Below, piece after piece: positions 53,671 through 63,517 of a stretch of 64,000 nucleotides of DNA. Position numbers and translations under genes: made by a program. Source of the stretch: Saprospiraceae bacterium (lineage in GTDB: Bacteria; Bacteroidota; Bacteroidia; Chitinophagales; Saprospiraceae); the NCBI GenBank assembly GCA_019187365.1, contig JABARE010000051.1:54592-118591 (forward strand), given 5' to 3'. A model generated the notes under the pieces. That model made no database searches. It had not been told where the DNA came from and was given only the letters and a program-made list of their open reading frames with translations. Positions within the stretch are counted from its first letter, which is position 1. Each line of letters starts with the position of its first letter.

Positions 53671-54858
53671 TTAACCGCCAAAAGCGTTGAGTCCCGTCAC
53701 GTCCAGACCCGTGATCAGCAGGTGGATATCGTGGGTTCCTTCATATGTCAGCACCGTCTCCAGGTTCATCATATGCCTCATGATCGGGAATTCGTTGGTA
53801 ATGCCCATGCCCCCCAGGATCTGGCGCGATTCGCGGGCGACTTCAAGTGCCATGTGCACGTTGTTGCGTTTGGCCATGGAGATCTGTGCCGGACTGGCTT
53901 TGCCCGCGTTGGCAAGCACGCCAAGCCGCCAGGCCAGCAACTGCGCTTTCGTGATCTCCGTGATCATTTCGGCAAGTTTCTTTTGTGTCAGTTGGAACCC
54001 AGCAATCGGCCGGTCGAACTGGATGCGCTCTTTAGAATAGCGCAGGGCGGTGTCGTAACAGTCCAGGGCGGCGCCGATTACCCCCCAGGCAATGCCGTAA
54101 CGCGCCTTGGAAAGGCAGGACAGAGGGCCTTTCAGACCGCGAACGGTGGGGAAGACGTGGGATTTTGGCACGCGAACGTCCTCAAAGATCAATTCCCCGG
54201 TGATCGAGGCCCTCAGCGACCACTTGCCATGGATGGCCGGAGCAGACACCCCCTTCCAATCCTTTTCTACCACCATGCCGAGTATGGTTCCCGAAGCATC
54301 CCGGGCCCAAACCACCGCCAGGTCAGCCACCGGCGAATTCGTGATCCACATCTTGGAGCCATTGAGAATGTAGGCATCCCCGTCGTCGCGCACCGTGCTG
54401 ATCATTCCAGCCGGGTTGGAGCCAAAATCCGGTTCAGTCAGACCAAAACAACCGATGAGCTCACCGCTGGCCAGTTTGGGCAGATATTTTCGCTTCTGTT
54501 CTTCAGAGGCGTAGCGGTAAATCGGGTACATGACCAGGGACCCCTGAACCGAGGCCATGGAACGGATCCCCGAGTCGCCGCGCTCGAGTTCCTGCATGAT
54601 GATCCCGTAGGCGATTTCGTCCATTCCACCTCCGCCATATTCTGCCGGAAGGCTCGGGCCAAAAGCCCCAATCTCTGCCAGCCCTTTGAACAAATGTGCC
54701 GGACATTCCGCCCGCTCGGCGTAGGTCTCAATTACGGGGGTGACCTCCGATTTTACCCAGGCCCGGACGGCATCTCTGGCCAGCAAATGCTCTTCGCTGA
54801 GCAACTCATCCACACCGTAATAATCGTGCCCTTCGTACCGGTCAGTTCTTGAACTCAT
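53671..54858 (-). CDS. gcdH: Glutaryl-CoA dehydrogenase
   Basis: 395-aa acyl-CoA dehydrogenase matching glutaryl-CoA dehydrogenase along its length: Arg99 in GDSGIRSMASVQGSLVM (the carboxylate-binding Arg), LTEPDFGSNPAG, WITNSPVADLAVVWAR, KARYGIAWGVIGAA, and catalytic Glu373 in YEGTHDIH. It oxidises and decarboxylates glutaryl-CoA to crotonyl-CoA with FAD, passing electrons to ETF. That reaction follows pimelyl-CoA beta-oxidation in anaerobic benzoate degradation, and also Lys/Trp catabolism. It stands alone on the minus strand about 33 kb from the benzoyl-CoA operon. Confidence 0.93.
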   Translation of the reverse strand: MSSRTDRYEGHDYYGVDELLSEEHLLARDAVRAWVKSEVTPVIETYAERAECPAHLFKGLAEIGAFGPSLPAEYGGGGMDEIAYGIIMQELERGDSGIRSMASVQGSLVMYPIYRYASEEQKRKYLPKLASGELIGCFGLTEPDFGSNPAGMISTVRDDGDAYILNGSKMWITNSPVADLAVVWARDASGTILGMVVEKDWKGVSAPAIHGKWSLRASITGELIFEDVRVPKSHVFPTVRGLKGPLSCLSKARYGIAWGVIGAALDCYDTALRYSKERIQFDRPIAGFQLTQKKLAEMITEITKAQLLAWRLGVLANAGKASPAQISMAKRNNVHMALEVARESRQILGGMGITNEFPIMRHMMNLETVLTYEGTHDIHLLITGLDVTGLNAFGG

Positions 54859-54878
54859 CTTCTTTTGTCAATTTTGTG

Positions 54879-54886
54879 CAAAGTTA
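54879..54886 (-). promoter_or_regulatory. Putative -7 element for gcdH
   Basis: TAACTTTG followed by C on the minus strand, ending 20 bases from the gcdH ATG (54858), giving a very short leader. Confidence 0.5.
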
Positions 54887-54929
54887 ACACGGCGGGGGCA
54901 AGCACCCCTAAGCCAAAGGATTTATCCGC

Positions 54930-55313
54930 ATGAAACAAGCCCAACGGATGCAGCTTCAACTCGAAGACCTCCGATTTTTCGGACACTTTGGAGTCTATTC
55001 TACCGAGCAAAAGTGGCTCACCGAGTTGCGCGTCTGCATTACCGTCTCTTTCAGAATGAATGGCCAGGCGCCCTATAGCCTCCAGGACACCATCGACTAC
55101 CAGGCGGTTTACGGGATGGTGGCGAATGAATTTTCAGCCCCTGCCGACCTGCTCGAGAACCTTGCCATCCGGGTGGCGGACAGGCTTATTCTCGCTTTTC
55201 CCCAAATTGAGGGCATCCGGTTGCAGATTTCAAAAAAACCCCAACTCGGTGGGCCAGCCGGCCCTGTCGTCCTGGAATACACATGGGAACCCGGATCGGG
55301 AGACAGTCGTTAA
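54930..55313 (+). CDS. folB: Dihydroneopterin aldolase
   Basis: 127-aa FolB: MQLQLEDLRFFGHFGVYSTEQK, a typical N-terminal strand, and YSLQDTIDYQAVYGMVANEF, LLENLAIRVADRLI, with the conserved Glu/Lys region VLEYTW at the end. It converts 7,8-dihydroneopterin to 6-hydroxymethyl-dihydropterin for folate synthesis. ATG 54930 or ATG 54948 are possible starts. Divergent from gcdH. Confidence 0.88.
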   Translation: MKQAQRMQLQLEDLRFFGHFGVYSTEQKWLTELRVCITVSFRMNGQAPYSLQDTIDYQAVYGMVANEFSAPADLLENLAIRVADRLILAFPQIEGIRLQISKKPQLGGPAGPVVLEYTWEPGSGDSR

Positions 55314-55422
55314 TAACTGTTAAAAGAGGTGCAGATTCCCGCCAATTTTGTTACCTTTAGGGCCCGTATCCGCGAATCGAGCTTACATCCCCTTTATTCC
55401 GTTCACTTCAAAAACTTTGCAC

Positions 55423-56439
55423 ATGAAAAAATTTGCTACGCTGTTTTTGTTCGCACTCACATTCAGTCTGCAAGCCCAGATCACCTACAAGGCAAGCGAC
55501 GGCCCCAAACCCGGTATCAAAGTTGAATCCGTCGACCTGGACGACATTTCCGGTTTCGATCTCCAGGATTTTATCCAGCCGGGTGGCAACCAGCAGTGGG
55601 ACATTTCCGGTCCCGATGGAGAAGATTATACCACGGCGTATATCTCGGTCAATGACCTCCCGTTCAAAAACCTGTTCCCGGGAAGCAATATGGCTTCGGT
55701 ACCGGTGCCCAACGACGACAGCAGCTATACGATAATGGAGGCCGGTTCAGCTGGGCTCTATATCCATGGACTCTACAGTCCGGGCATGCCCATCGTTTTC
55801 AACAACAAAATGACCCTCGTAAAGTATCCGCTTCAATATGGCGACAGTTTTCAGAATGACATCACTGCCAATTTTGATGCCGGGGGATTTCCGGCGCAGG
55901 TCAACTACATGACCAACTCCACAGCAGAAGGATGGGGTACGATGAAGACCAACGAAGGCAGTTTTGCCTGCCTCAAGCTTAAGACCATCCAACTGGTTGA
56001 AATTTCGATTCTTGGCGTTCCCTTTGGCAGCCAGACCAATACCACACATAGCTGGCTCACCTCCGGTAAAGCTGAACCCATTGCAGGCTTGAGCTTTGTC
56101 GAATTTGAAGACAATACCGGCATCATCCAGGATACGAGCATTACCTACCTCAAAGACCAGGAAATTGTGTCGACCCGCGACGAGCTCGCAGCCGATAGCG
56201 GTTTGCGGATTGCTCCCAATCCTGCCAGTTCCTACGCCGTCGTCCAACTTTCAGAAGGAAGTTACCGGGAAGCAGAATATTCCCTCATCGACGCACATGG
56301 CAAAAGCGTCCGTACCGGCCATTCCCAACACGGACAGCCCATCCGCATCGAATTGGAGGGCTTACCCGCTGGAAATTACCTCGTACTGATAAACCTGGAT
56401 AACGAGCGTTCGTTATTCGACATACTGAATAAATTGTAA
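55423..56439 (+). CDS. Secreted protein with type IX secretion C-terminal domain
   Basis: 338 aa from ATG 55423 (MKKFATLFLFALTFSLQAQ signal peptide; the longer frame from 55348 is rejected). The middle is a beta-rich domain of unknown function with an N-terminal TYKASDGPKPGIKVESVDLDD. The last roughly 75 residues are a type A sorting domain (LRIAPNPASSYAVVQL, YSLIDAHGKSVRTG, LPAGNYLVLINLD), which directs export through the Bacteroidota type IX system and surface attachment. Followed by a strong terminator. Confidence 0.88.
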   Translation: MKKFATLFLFALTFSLQAQITYKASDGPKPGIKVESVDLDDISGFDLQDFIQPGGNQQWDISGPDGEDYTTAYISVNDLPFKNLFPGSNMASVPVPNDDSSYTIMEAGSAGLYIHGLYSPGMPIVFNNKMTLVKYPLQYGDSFQNDITANFDAGGFPAQVNYMTNSTAEGWGTMKTNEGSFACLKLKTIQLVEISILGVPFGSQTNTTHSWLTSGKAEPIAGLSFVEFEDNTGIIQDTSITYLKDQEIVSTRDELAADSGLRIAPNPASSYAVVQLSEGSYREAEYSLIDAHGKSVRTGHSQHGQPIRIELEGLPAGNYLVLINLDNERSLFDILNKL

Positions 56440-56456
56440 GCCTTCAGGGGCACAAC

Positions 56457-56497
56457 AATGCCACAGGGTCTTGTCGGGCTTTGTGGCATTTTTTTTT
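56457..56497 (+). terminator. Rho-independent terminator
   Basis: Stem AATGCCACA (56457-56465) with TGTGGCATT (56482-56490), 16-base loop, followed by seven T residues. It ends the T9SS gene transcript. Confidence 0.85.
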
Positions 56498-56525
56498 GAC
56501 ATTTACACAAACAAAAAAAAACAGG

Positions 56526-57668
56526 ATGAAATTCAATACTAAAGTCATCCATTCCGGAGTCCATCCGGATCCATCTACAGGGGCCATCATGACCCCTATT
56601 TTCCAGACGTCGACCTATGTACAGGACGGCCCAGGCAATCACAAAGGGTTCGAATATGCCCGCACCCAAAACCCAACCCGGCAGGTACTCGAGGAGAATC
56701 TTGCCTCCCTTGAAAACGGATTCGGAGCGGTGTGTTTTGGAAGTGGTCTGGCGGCCATGGATGCCGTCATAAAATTGCTGCAGAGCGGCGATGAGGTGTT
56801 GGCCACCAACGACCTCTATGGCGGTTCCTACCGGCAACTCGTGCGCGTTTTTGGCAAACTCGGGATCCAGAGCCGCTACATCCCCATGCAGGATGCCGCC
56901 GACATTGAACGGCAAATCCGGCCCAACACCCGTCTGCTTTGGATCGAGACGCCGACCAACCCACTGCTCAACATCGTCGACCTGGATGCCGTGTGCACCA
57001 TAGCCCGGAATCACGGCTTGCTCGTCTGTGTCGACAACACCTTTGCCTCACCTTATCTCCAAAACCCAATCGATTTCGGAGCTGACCTCGTACTGCACTC
57101 TGCGACGAAATACCTCGGTGGCCACTCCGATGTCGTACACGGCGCCGTTGTGGCCAAGAGCCGCGAACTGCACGAACAGCTAAAGTTCTTGCAAAACGCC
57201 TGCGGAGCCGTACCGGGGCCCATGGATTGCTTCCTCGTCCTTCGCGGCATAAAGACCCTGCACCTCCGGGTAGAGAGGGCCTGTGAAAATGCCATCCAAA
57301 TTGCCAGCTACCTGGAAGGGCATCCGCGTGTTTCAAGGGTTTTGTACCCGGGTTTTGAAAGTCATCCCAACCATGCCGTTGCCAAAAGGCAAATGCGCGG
57401 ATTCGGAGCCATGGTTTCTTTTGAACTCAAAGGAGGCCAGCTCGAAGACGCTAAGCGCGTCCTGGCTGCAACGAGCTTGTTTTCCTGTGCCGAGTCCCTC
57501 GGCGGGGTAGAGTCGCTCATCGGACACCCGGCAACCATGACCCATGCTTCCATTCCCAGGGAAGAGCGCATCGCCAACGGATTATCCGATACGCTGATCC
57601 GCCTAAGCGTCGGCGTGGAGGATGCTGGCGACCTCATAGAGGATCTCGGGCAGGCCATCGGCGGATAA
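56526..57668 (+). CDS. Cystathionine gamma-synthase/lyase-type PLP enzyme
   Basis: 380 aa from ATG 56526 (the frame opens at 56481 inside the terminator and is not used). Cys/Met-metabolism fold with KVIHSGVHPDPSTGAIMTPIFQTSTY, FEYARTQNPTR, FGSGLAAMDA, ETPTNPLL, VDNTFASPYLQNP, the PLP lysine segment LVLHSATKYLGGHSDVVHG, and the C-terminal SLGGVESLIGHPATMTH. Could act as cystathionine gamma-synthase, beta-lyase or gamma-lyase; these are not separated reliably by eye. Confidence 0.88.
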   Translation: MKFNTKVIHSGVHPDPSTGAIMTPIFQTSTYVQDGPGNHKGFEYARTQNPTRQVLEENLASLENGFGAVCFGSGLAAMDAVIKLLQSGDEVLATNDLYGGSYRQLVRVFGKLGIQSRYIPMQDAADIERQIRPNTRLLWIETPTNPLLNIVDLDAVCTIARNHGLLVCVDNTFASPYLQNPIDFGADLVLHSATKYLGGHSDVVHGAVVAKSRELHEQLKFLQNACGAVPGPMDCFLVLRGIKTLHLRVERACENAIQIASYLEGHPRVSRVLYPGFESHPNHAVAKRQMRGFGAMVSFELKGGQLEDAKRVLAATSLFSCAESLGGVESLIGHPATMTHASIPREERIANGLSDTLIRLSVGVEDAGDLIEDLGQAIGG

Positions 57669-57740
57669 TCGGCATTTTTTGAGCACGGGCAAGGGCATTT
57701 TTCCCGGCATGTCATAGCTTTGCCAGCGTTTCACAGATGC

Positions 57741-58436
57741 ATGCTTATGAAATGGTTGGTTGACTTTCTTTTCCGCTCGTCCATTGGCCGCAAAGTGGTC
57801 ATGAGCCTGTCGGGTTTGTTCCTCATCGCATTTTTGGTGGTCCACTTGCTCGGCAACCTGCAGTTGCTCGCATACGACGGCGGGAGGCAATTCAACCTCT
57901 ATGCCTATTTTATGACGCACAACCCTCTGATCAAAACGACTTCTTACCTGCTGTACCTTACCATCCTGCTGCATGCGATACAGGGCATTTCGTTGGCATG
58001 GGCAAACCGCAAAGCAAAGGGAAGGACTTACGCGGTTTCATCCAATGCACCCATTTCTTCCTTTTCAAAATATATGATCCATTTTGGCATGATCATCTTC
58101 ATTTTCCTCGGGCTCCACATGTACCAGTTCTGGTTACAGATGAAAATGGGGAATGCCCCGGTCTTGTCCTATCCCGGAACCGATCATCCGGTCCAGGACC
58201 TCAACGCACTGGTAGTTGAGGCTTTTGCCAATCCGTACTATGTGGGGATCTATGTTGTGAGCATGTTTGCCCTGGGATTGCACCTTTGGCATGGTTTCCA
58301 ATCGGCTTTTCAGACACTCGGGCTGAACCACCCAAAGTACAACGGGTTGATCCGGATGGTGGGGAAAATGTATGCTGTAGCTGTAGCGGTAGGCTTTGCC
58401 GTCATTCCGGTCATTCTCTTTTTCAGACAAGTTTGA
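57741..58436 (+). CDS. sdhC: Succinate dehydrogenase cytochrome b subunit
   Basis: 231-aa single membrane subunit (ATG 57741; ATG 57747 also possible) with five TM helices, of the B. subtilis/Wolinella cytochrome b558 type common in Bacteroidota. It starts [33 protein letters not shown], with later histidines in [29 protein letters not shown] and [13 protein letters not shown] that can hold two haems. It links the quinone pool to SdhAB. Six bases precede sdhA. Confidence 0.92.
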   Translation: MLMKWLVDFLFRSSIGRKVVMSLSGLFLIAFLVVHLLGNLQLLAYDGGRQFNLYAYFMTHNPLIKTTSYLLYLTILLHAIQGISLAWANRKAKGRTYAVSSNAPISSFSKYMIHFGMIIFIFLGLHMYQFWLQMKMGNAPVLSYPGTDHPVQDLNALVVEAFANPYYVGIYVVSMFALGLHLWHGFQSAFQTLGLNHPKYNGLIRMVGKMYAVAVAVGFAVIPVILFFRQV

Positions 58437-58441
58437 GCGAC

Positions 58442-60442
58442 ATGAAATTAGATGCAAAAATTCCCGAAGGTTCGCTGGATCAAAAGTGGACTCAATACAA
58501 ATCCAGGGTTCCGCTGGTTTCACCCGCCAATAAGCGCAAGCTCGAAGTGATTGTAGTGGGGTCCGGCCTGGCTGGAGCCTCGGCAGCCGCCAGTTTAGGA
58601 GAGCTGGGCTATCAGGTTAAGTGCTTCACGTTTCACGACAGCCCACGACGCGCCCACAGCATTGCTGCTCAGGGAGGGATCAATGCCGCTAAAAACTACA
58701 TGAACGATGGAGACAGCGTGTACAGGCTGTTTTACGATACGATTAAAGGAGGAGACTACAGGGCCCGTGAGGCCAATGTTTACCGTCTCGCAGAAGTCAG
58801 CAACGCCATCATAGACCAGGCGGTCGCACAAGGTGTTCCTTTTGCACGTGAATACGGAGGCCTCCTGGAAAACCGGTCCTTCGGGGGGGTACAGGTCAGC
58901 CGCACATTCTATGCCAGAGGCCAGACAGGACAGCAACTGCTCATCGGAGCTTACCAAGCCCTCAGCCGGCAAATCTCCCTCGGTACCGTAAAAATGTACA
59001 ACCGCCATGAGATGCTCGACCTCGTCGTGGTTGACGGAAAGGCTCGTGGCATCATTGCCCGCAATTTGATCACGGGTGCCGTTGAGCGCTACGCTGCACA
59101 TTGTGTCGTGCTGGCAACCGGCGGCTATGGCAACGTATTTTACCTTTCGACCAACGCAATGGGCTGCAACGCTACAGCGATCTGGAAAGCCGTTCGCAAT
59201 GGTGCCTTCCTGGGCAATCCATGCTTCACACAAATCCACCCGACCTGCATCCCCGTATCCGGAGACTACCAGTCCAAGCTGACCCTGATGTCCGAATCCT
59301 TGCGGAACGATGGCCGGGTTTGGGTACCGGCGCGCAAAGAAGACGCAGAAGCCATACGCCGCAGACAGAAATCGGCAAACGACATCCCCGAAGACCAGCG
59401 CGATTATTTTCTAGAACGTCGCTATCCGGCATTTGGCAACCTCGTGCCGCGCGATGTGGCCAGCCGGGCCGCCAAAGTTGAATGCGACAAAGGATTGGGA
59501 GTCAGCCCGACCGGCTTGGCCGTTTTTTTGGACTTTGGGGCTGCCATCCGCCGCTACGGTAAGTCCAAAGCCAGTGTGGCCGGAAAGGCGCAACCCGACG
59601 AAGCCACCATCGAAAAACTGGGCCGGGAAGTGATTGCCGAGAAATACGGCAACTTATTCGAGATGTACGAAAAGATCACCGGCGAAAATCCTTATAACAC
59701 GCCGATGATGATCTATCCCGCCGTTCACTATACCATGGGTGGGCTTTGGGTAGATTATAACCTGGAGACGAATATTCCAGGCTTGTTTGCAATTGGAGAA
59801 GCCAATTTCTCCGATCATGGGGCAAACCGGCTCGGGGCCTCCGCCTTGATGCAGGGACTTGCCGATGGCTATTTTGTTCTTCCGTACACCATTGGCCACT
59901 TCCTATCCGGTGAAATCCGCACTCCGGCCATTGACCCGGCTTCACCTCAATTTGAGGAAGCGGAGCAAAAATGCAAAATGCGGATCGAGCAACTGCTTCA
60001 GACCCGGGGACACCAGTCTGTGGAGAGTTTCCACCGGAAACTTGGAAAGATCATGTGGGACCATTGTGGCATGTCTCGAAACCTGCAGGGACTGCAATCG
60101 GCACGTGAAGCCATCCGAAACCTGCGAAGTGAATTCTGGAAAGACGTTTTTGTACCAGGGCGTGCCGACGAGTTCAACCCGGAACTCGAAAAAGCCGGTC
60201 GCGTTGCCGACTTTCTTGAACTGGGAGAGCTCATGGTTGTGGATGCCATGCACCGGAACGAATCGTGTGGAGGCCACTTTCGCGAAGAGCATCAGACCGG
60301 GGAAGGGGAAACCCTGCGTGACGACCAACAGTTCAATTACGTGGCAGCATGGGCATGGCCTGACCTCGACCGGGAACCCGAACTGACCCGGGAACCCCTC
60401 AACTACGAATATGTAAAAATCGCGACGCGCAGCTACAAATGA
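58442..60442 (+). CDS. sdhA: Succinate dehydrogenase / fumarate reductase flavoprotein subunit
   Basis: 666 aa from ATG 58442. FAD motif [18 protein letters not shown], the His flavinylation segment [26 protein letters not shown], and the substrate Arg region [29 protein letters not shown]. This is the long SdhA form of the Bacteroidota/epsilon-type complex. It interconverts succinate and fumarate. The longer open frame from 58286 overlaps sdhC and is rejected. Confidence 0.95.
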   Translation: MKLDAKIPEGSLDQKWTQYKSRVPLVSPANKRKLEVIVVGSGLAGASAAASLGELGYQVKCFTFHDSPRRAHSIAAQGGINAAKNYMNDGDSVYRLFYDTIKGGDYRAREANVYRLAEVSNAIIDQAVAQGVPFAREYGGLLENRSFGGVQVSRTFYARGQTGQQLLIGAYQALSRQISLGTVKMYNRHEMLDLVVVDGKARGIIARNLITGAVERYAAHCVVLATGGYGNVFYLSTNAMGCNATAIWKAVRNGAFLGNPCFTQIHPTCIPVSGDYQSKLTLMSESLRNDGRVWVPARKEDAEAIRRRQKSANDIPEDQRDYFLERRYPAFGNLVPRDVASRAAKVECDKGLGVSPTGLAVFLDFGAAIRRYGKSKASVAGKAQPDEATIEKLGREVIAEKYGNLFEMYEKITGENPYNTPMMIYPAVHYTMGGLWVDYNLETNIPGLFAIGEANFSDHGANRLGASALMQGLADGYFVLPYTIGHFLSGEIRTPAIDPASPQFEEAEQKCKMRIEQLLQTRGHQSVESFHRKLGKIMWDHCGMSRNLQGLQSAREAIRNLRSEFWKDVFVPGRADEFNPELEKAGRVADFLELGELMVVDAMHRNESCGGHFREEHQTGEGETLRDDQQFNYVAAWAWPDLDREPELTREPLNYEYVKIATRSYK

Positions 60443-60532
60443 CAAGAGCAATGCTGTTCTGCCCGAATCGATGCAGATGCGCACCTGTTAACGCAAAGCA
60501 ATGGCCGTTTTCCGGCTGCTATAAAATGTAAC

Positions 60533-61276
60533 ATGGAACTACAACTGAAAATCTGGAGACAGAAAAAGGCAGATTCACCGGGCGGGTTTGAAGTGTACCG
60601 TGTCAAAGCCAATGAGCACATGTCATTCCTGGAGATGCTCGACGTACTCAACGAGCAACTGATCGCCGAACGCAAAGAACCTGTGGCGTTCGACCACGAC
60701 TGCCGCGAAGGCATCTGCGGTGCATGTAGCATGGTTATTAACGGAAGGCCCCACGGTCCGAACCAGGGTACGACCACATGCCAGCTGCACATGCGCTTTT
60801 TCAAGGACGGCGACGTGATCACGGTTGAGCCATTTCAGGCAAGAGCTTTCCCCGTTATCAAAGACCTGGTCGTCGACCGATCTTCCTTTGACCGCATCAT
60901 TCAGGCAGGGGGTTATATCTCCGTCAATACGGGACAGCCCGTCGACGGCAACGCCATAGCCATTGAGCGGGATACGGCATCCATGGCTTTCGACGCCGCT
61001 GCATGCATCGGATGCGGAGCCTGCGTGGCTGCATGCCCAAACGGCTCCGCCATGTTGTTCGTTGCCGCTAAGGTTTCCCACCTCGGGCTGTTGCCTCAGG
61101 GGAAAATTGAACAAGACGGTCGCGTACAGAAAATGGTAGCCCAAATGGACGAGGAGGGCTTCGGAAATTGCAGCAACGTGGCAGCCTGTGAAGCAGAATG
61201 CCCAAAACAGATCAGCGTGAGCAACATAGCACGTCTTAACCGGGCGCTGATAGCGGCCAGTTTCCAGTCGTCCTGA
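60533..61276 (+). CDS. sdhB: Succinate dehydrogenase / fumarate reductase iron-sulfur subunit
   Basis: 247 aa with three cluster sites: [2Fe-2S] in [27 protein letters not shown], then [15 protein letters not shown] and [15 protein letters not shown] for the [4Fe-4S] and [3Fe-4S] clusters. It carries electrons between SdhA and the SdhC haems. It starts 90 bases after sdhA; that gap shows nothing clear. Confidence 0.95.
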   Translation: MELQLKIWRQKKADSPGGFEVYRVKANEHMSFLEMLDVLNEQLIAERKEPVAFDHDCREGICGACSMVINGRPHGPNQGTTTCQLHMRFFKDGDVITVEPFQARAFPVIKDLVVDRSSFDRIIQAGGYISVNTGQPVDGNAIAIERDTASMAFDAAACIGCGACVAACPNGSAMLFVAAKVSHLGLLPQGKIEQDGRVQKMVAQMDEEGFGNCSNVAACEAECPKQISVSNIARLNRALIAASFQSS

Positions 61277-61309
61277 GAATTTTTAGACCAAATTTTTGAA
61301 GGCATGTGC

Positions 61310-61317
61310 TATATTTG
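61310..61317 (+). promoter_or_regulatory. Putative -7 element of tRNA-Asn
   Basis: TATATTTG followed by C matches TAnnTTTG(C), 18 bases before the tRNA 5' end. No good -33 element at the usual spacing. Confidence 0.5.
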
Positions 61318-61335
61318 CCTTCCGTTTTCAAAAAC

Positions 61336-61409
61336 GCCTCCTTAGCTCAGTTGGTTAGAGCGTCGGACTGTTAATCCGCAGGTCCTTGGTTCGAGCCCAA
61401 GAGGGGGCG
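61336..61409 (+). tRNA. tRNA-Asn (GTT)
   Basis: Cloverleaf of 74 bases: acceptor GCCTCCT with AGGGGGC, D-stem GCTC/GAGC, anticodon loop CTGTTAA with anticodon GTT, T-arm CTTGG-TTCGAGC-CCAAG, discriminator G. The top pair of the anticodon stem is a T-C mismatch. No CCA tail is encoded. Confidence 0.95.
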
Positions 61410-61412
61410 CAA

Positions 61413-61450
61413 AAAGCCCGGAGCCTTCGCATTCCGGGCTTTATTTTTAT
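61413..61450 (+). terminator. Rho-independent terminator after tRNA-Asn
   Basis: Perfect 9-base stem AAAGCCCGG (61413-61421) with CCGGGCTTT (61434-61442) followed by ATTTTT. It begins 4 bases after the tRNA. Confidence 0.85.
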
Positions 61451-61471
61451 GCAAAAATTGACCCCCTCACC

Positions 61472-62413
61472 ATGAGCATCCTCACCATCGGCACCATGGC
61501 CTTCGACTCAATCCGGACTCCGTTTGGCTCAGTGGAAAGGGTTATAGGCGGAGCATGCACCTACATCAGTTGGGCAGCCTCTTATTGGTACAATGACATC
61601 AAACTGGTATCCATCGTTGGCGAGGATTTTCCGGAAGATGAGGTGCGCGCTCTGCAACAGAGGGGGGTCGATATGGAAGGTCTGGTTCGCGTTGCCGGCA
61701 AACAAAGCTTTTACTGGGCCGGCAGTTACCATGCCGATATGAACAACCGGGATACCCTGGTCACCGAACTCAACGTGCTTGCTGATTTTAATCCGGTATT
61801 GCCCGAGGCTGCAAGGAACAGTGCCTTCATCATGCTTGGCAACCTCACCCCGAACATCCAGCTTTCCGTTCTCAACCAGCTTTCATCCAAACCCAAGCTG
61901 ATCGTTTTGGATACGATGAATTTTTGGATGGACAACGCTATGGATACCCTGAAGCAGGTAATCGCCAGGGTCGACGTGCTCACCATCAACGACGAAGAAG
62001 CCCGTCAGTTGTCAGGGGAACATAGCCTCGTGCGCGCCGCAGAAGCCATCCATAAAATGGGACCTGCCTATCTCGTCATTAAAAAGGGGGAGCACGGAGC
62101 GCTGCTTTTCCACAACGGGCAGATCTTTTTTGCACCGGGACTTCCGGTTCCCGATGTGGTCGATCCGACAGGAGCCGGCGACAGTTTTGCAGGGGGCATG
62201 ATCGGGTACCTCGCCCGAACCGGGGATGTCAGCTTTTCCAATATGAAAACTGCCATTATCTACGGATCTACCATGGCGTCTTTCTGTGTTGAGGAATTCA
62301 GCTTGAACAAATTGCGCTACCTGACCCAGGAAGAATTGCACGAGCGCCTCCGCCAATTTGAACAACTCTCCACCTTCGATGTCAGGGAACTCTCCGTAGT
62401 CAACAAAGCTTGA
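61472..62413 (+). CDS. PfkB-family carbohydrate kinase
   Basis: 313-aa ribokinase-family protein: N-terminal ILTIGTMAFDSI, the first glycine region VIGGACTYISWAAS, and the PfkB signature DPTGAGDSFAGGMIGYL with the catalytic Asp. Small-molecule substrate unknown (a sugar or nucleoside). It overlaps nothing else and stands alone after the tRNA gene. Confidence 0.87.
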   Translation: MSILTIGTMAFDSIRTPFGSVERVIGGACTYISWAASYWYNDIKLVSIVGEDFPEDEVRALQQRGVDMEGLVRVAGKQSFYWAGSYHADMNNRDTLVTELNVLADFNPVLPEAARNSAFIMLGNLTPNIQLSVLNQLSSKPKLIVLDTMNFWMDNAMDTLKQVIARVDVLTINDEEARQLSGEHSLVRAAEAIHKMGPAYLVIKKGEHGALLFHNGQIFFAPGLPVPDVVDPTGAGDSFAGGMIGYLARTGDVSFSNMKTAIIYGSTMASFCVEEFSLNKLRYLTQEELHERLRQFEQLSTFDVRELSVVNKA

Positions 62414-63004
62414 AAGATTAGGCTCCAGCCCATTTTTACATTTTTCATACCGGCAAAGAAAGGCCCTTAAATCAGATCAGGCAATATGGGCTTGATCTGA
62501 GGGTTTCCATACCGGAATCAATGAAAATGGTTCGGTCTAAAGCAGGCCGAATGGTCGATGCATGCATACAGGACACCTATAATAACCCAGTTTTGATGCC
62601 AGAATGAAAGGGGCTACCTCTCTTCACTCCCTGTTGATGCCAGAATGAATTTAGCTTCAAAACCCTTCGTTGCAGCTCATCTTGTTTCCCTAAATTCATT
62701 GAGTGGGTGAGCCTGTCCGGGCTGGCTGGCTCAACAGTGGGTTATTAGAGGTGCCCTACTCAATCGGATTAGCCGGGGCAGGCAAACTTACTCTCATTGA
62801 AAATAGAATGATGCCGGGGACTAATACAGGCAGAGGATGCGGTTTAGTCGAACCACATAGTTCTTGAAAAAAATATTTTAAAATTCTTTACATTTTCTTT
62901 CCCGACAACAATAAGGGATACATGGACTCTAATCTTGAGCTTGGCTGAAGTATATGGAGAGTCGACCTTGAGTTTTTAAAAATAACCATTAAAATTAAAA
63001 AATT
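62414..63004. other. AT-richer non-coding stretch with short repeats
   Basis: No protein-coding gene found. Visible structures: inverted repeat TCAGATCA/TGATCTGA (62472-62479, 62493-62500), a 16-base direct repeat TTGATGCCAGAATGAA (62593-62608 and 62634-62649), and inverted arms AATGAATTTAG/CTAAATTCATT (62644-62654, 62690-62700). The base composition shifts toward A/T, especially after 62860. Confidence 0.6.
62593..62649. repeat. Two-copy direct repeat, 16 bases
   Basis: TTGATGCCAGAATGAA at 62593-62608 and 62634-62649, period 41 bases. Only two copies; not a CRISPR. Confidence 0.7.
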
Positions 63005-63493
63005 ATGAAAACCATTTTGAATCTTCTTTTACTGTGTAGCTGCCTCGGGTTCGTTTCCTGCAGCGAGGATGATGATTATACCATTGAAAACAAAGACGTC
63101 ACGGGTAATATTGACTACACCATAAAAAGTTTTGTGCCCCTGACTTTTGATTCTACTGGTATGGTACCCCTTTCTGCACAGATCTCCTTTGACGGAGTAG
63201 GTGTCATATCTGATGTTGGCAATGTCACCATGGTCACTTCTTTTCATTTTGATTATATCACAGGGAAGGGATCGAATTTTGAGTCCATATTCACCGGAGA
63301 AGTGGCTGATGATGTCATAGAAGTGGGAGGAACTTCCCAACTGCAACCGAATGGTTCCTTTATCATAACTGATACCATTACGGGAGGCAAGGGAAAATTC
63401 GCAAAGATCAAAGGGGGAGGCAGCACTTTGGTCAATCTGGTTCCGGACAGGAGCTCCGGCACCGGGGTCATAACCTGGAAGATCAGTTATTAA
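63005..63493 (+). CDS. Putative lipoprotein of unknown function
   Basis: 162 aa with a lipoprotein signal (MKTILNLLLLCSCLGFVSC, lipobox Cys19) followed by acidic SEDDDYTIE, the SxDDD start often seen in Bacteroidota surface lipoproteins. The remaining beta-rich domain (SFHFDYITGKGSNFES, TGGKGKFAKIKGGGS, GTGVITWKISY) is not recognised, but KGKFAKIKGGGS-like stretches resemble allene-oxide-cyclase-barrel-type secreted domains. More A/T-rich than the main window. Confidence 0.7.
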   Translation: MKTILNLLLLCSCLGFVSCSEDDDYTIENKDVTGNIDYTIKSFVPLTFDSTGMVPLSAQISFDGVGVISDVGNVTMVTSFHFDYITGKGSNFESIFTGEVADDVIEVGGTSQLQPNGSFIITDTITGGKGKFAKIKGGGSTLVNLVPDRSSGTGVITWKISY

Positions 63494-63517
63494 TTAACTT
63501 TTTAAAATAGTATTGTC

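Noticed and set aside
53527..54852. 441-codon plus-strand frame opposite gcdH
   Set aside because: The minus strand encodes glutaryl-CoA dehydrogenase with active-site residues; the plus frame shows no domain.
62593..62649. Direct repeats resembling the start of a CRISPR array
   Set aside because: Only two copies with a 25-base spacer and no cas genes.
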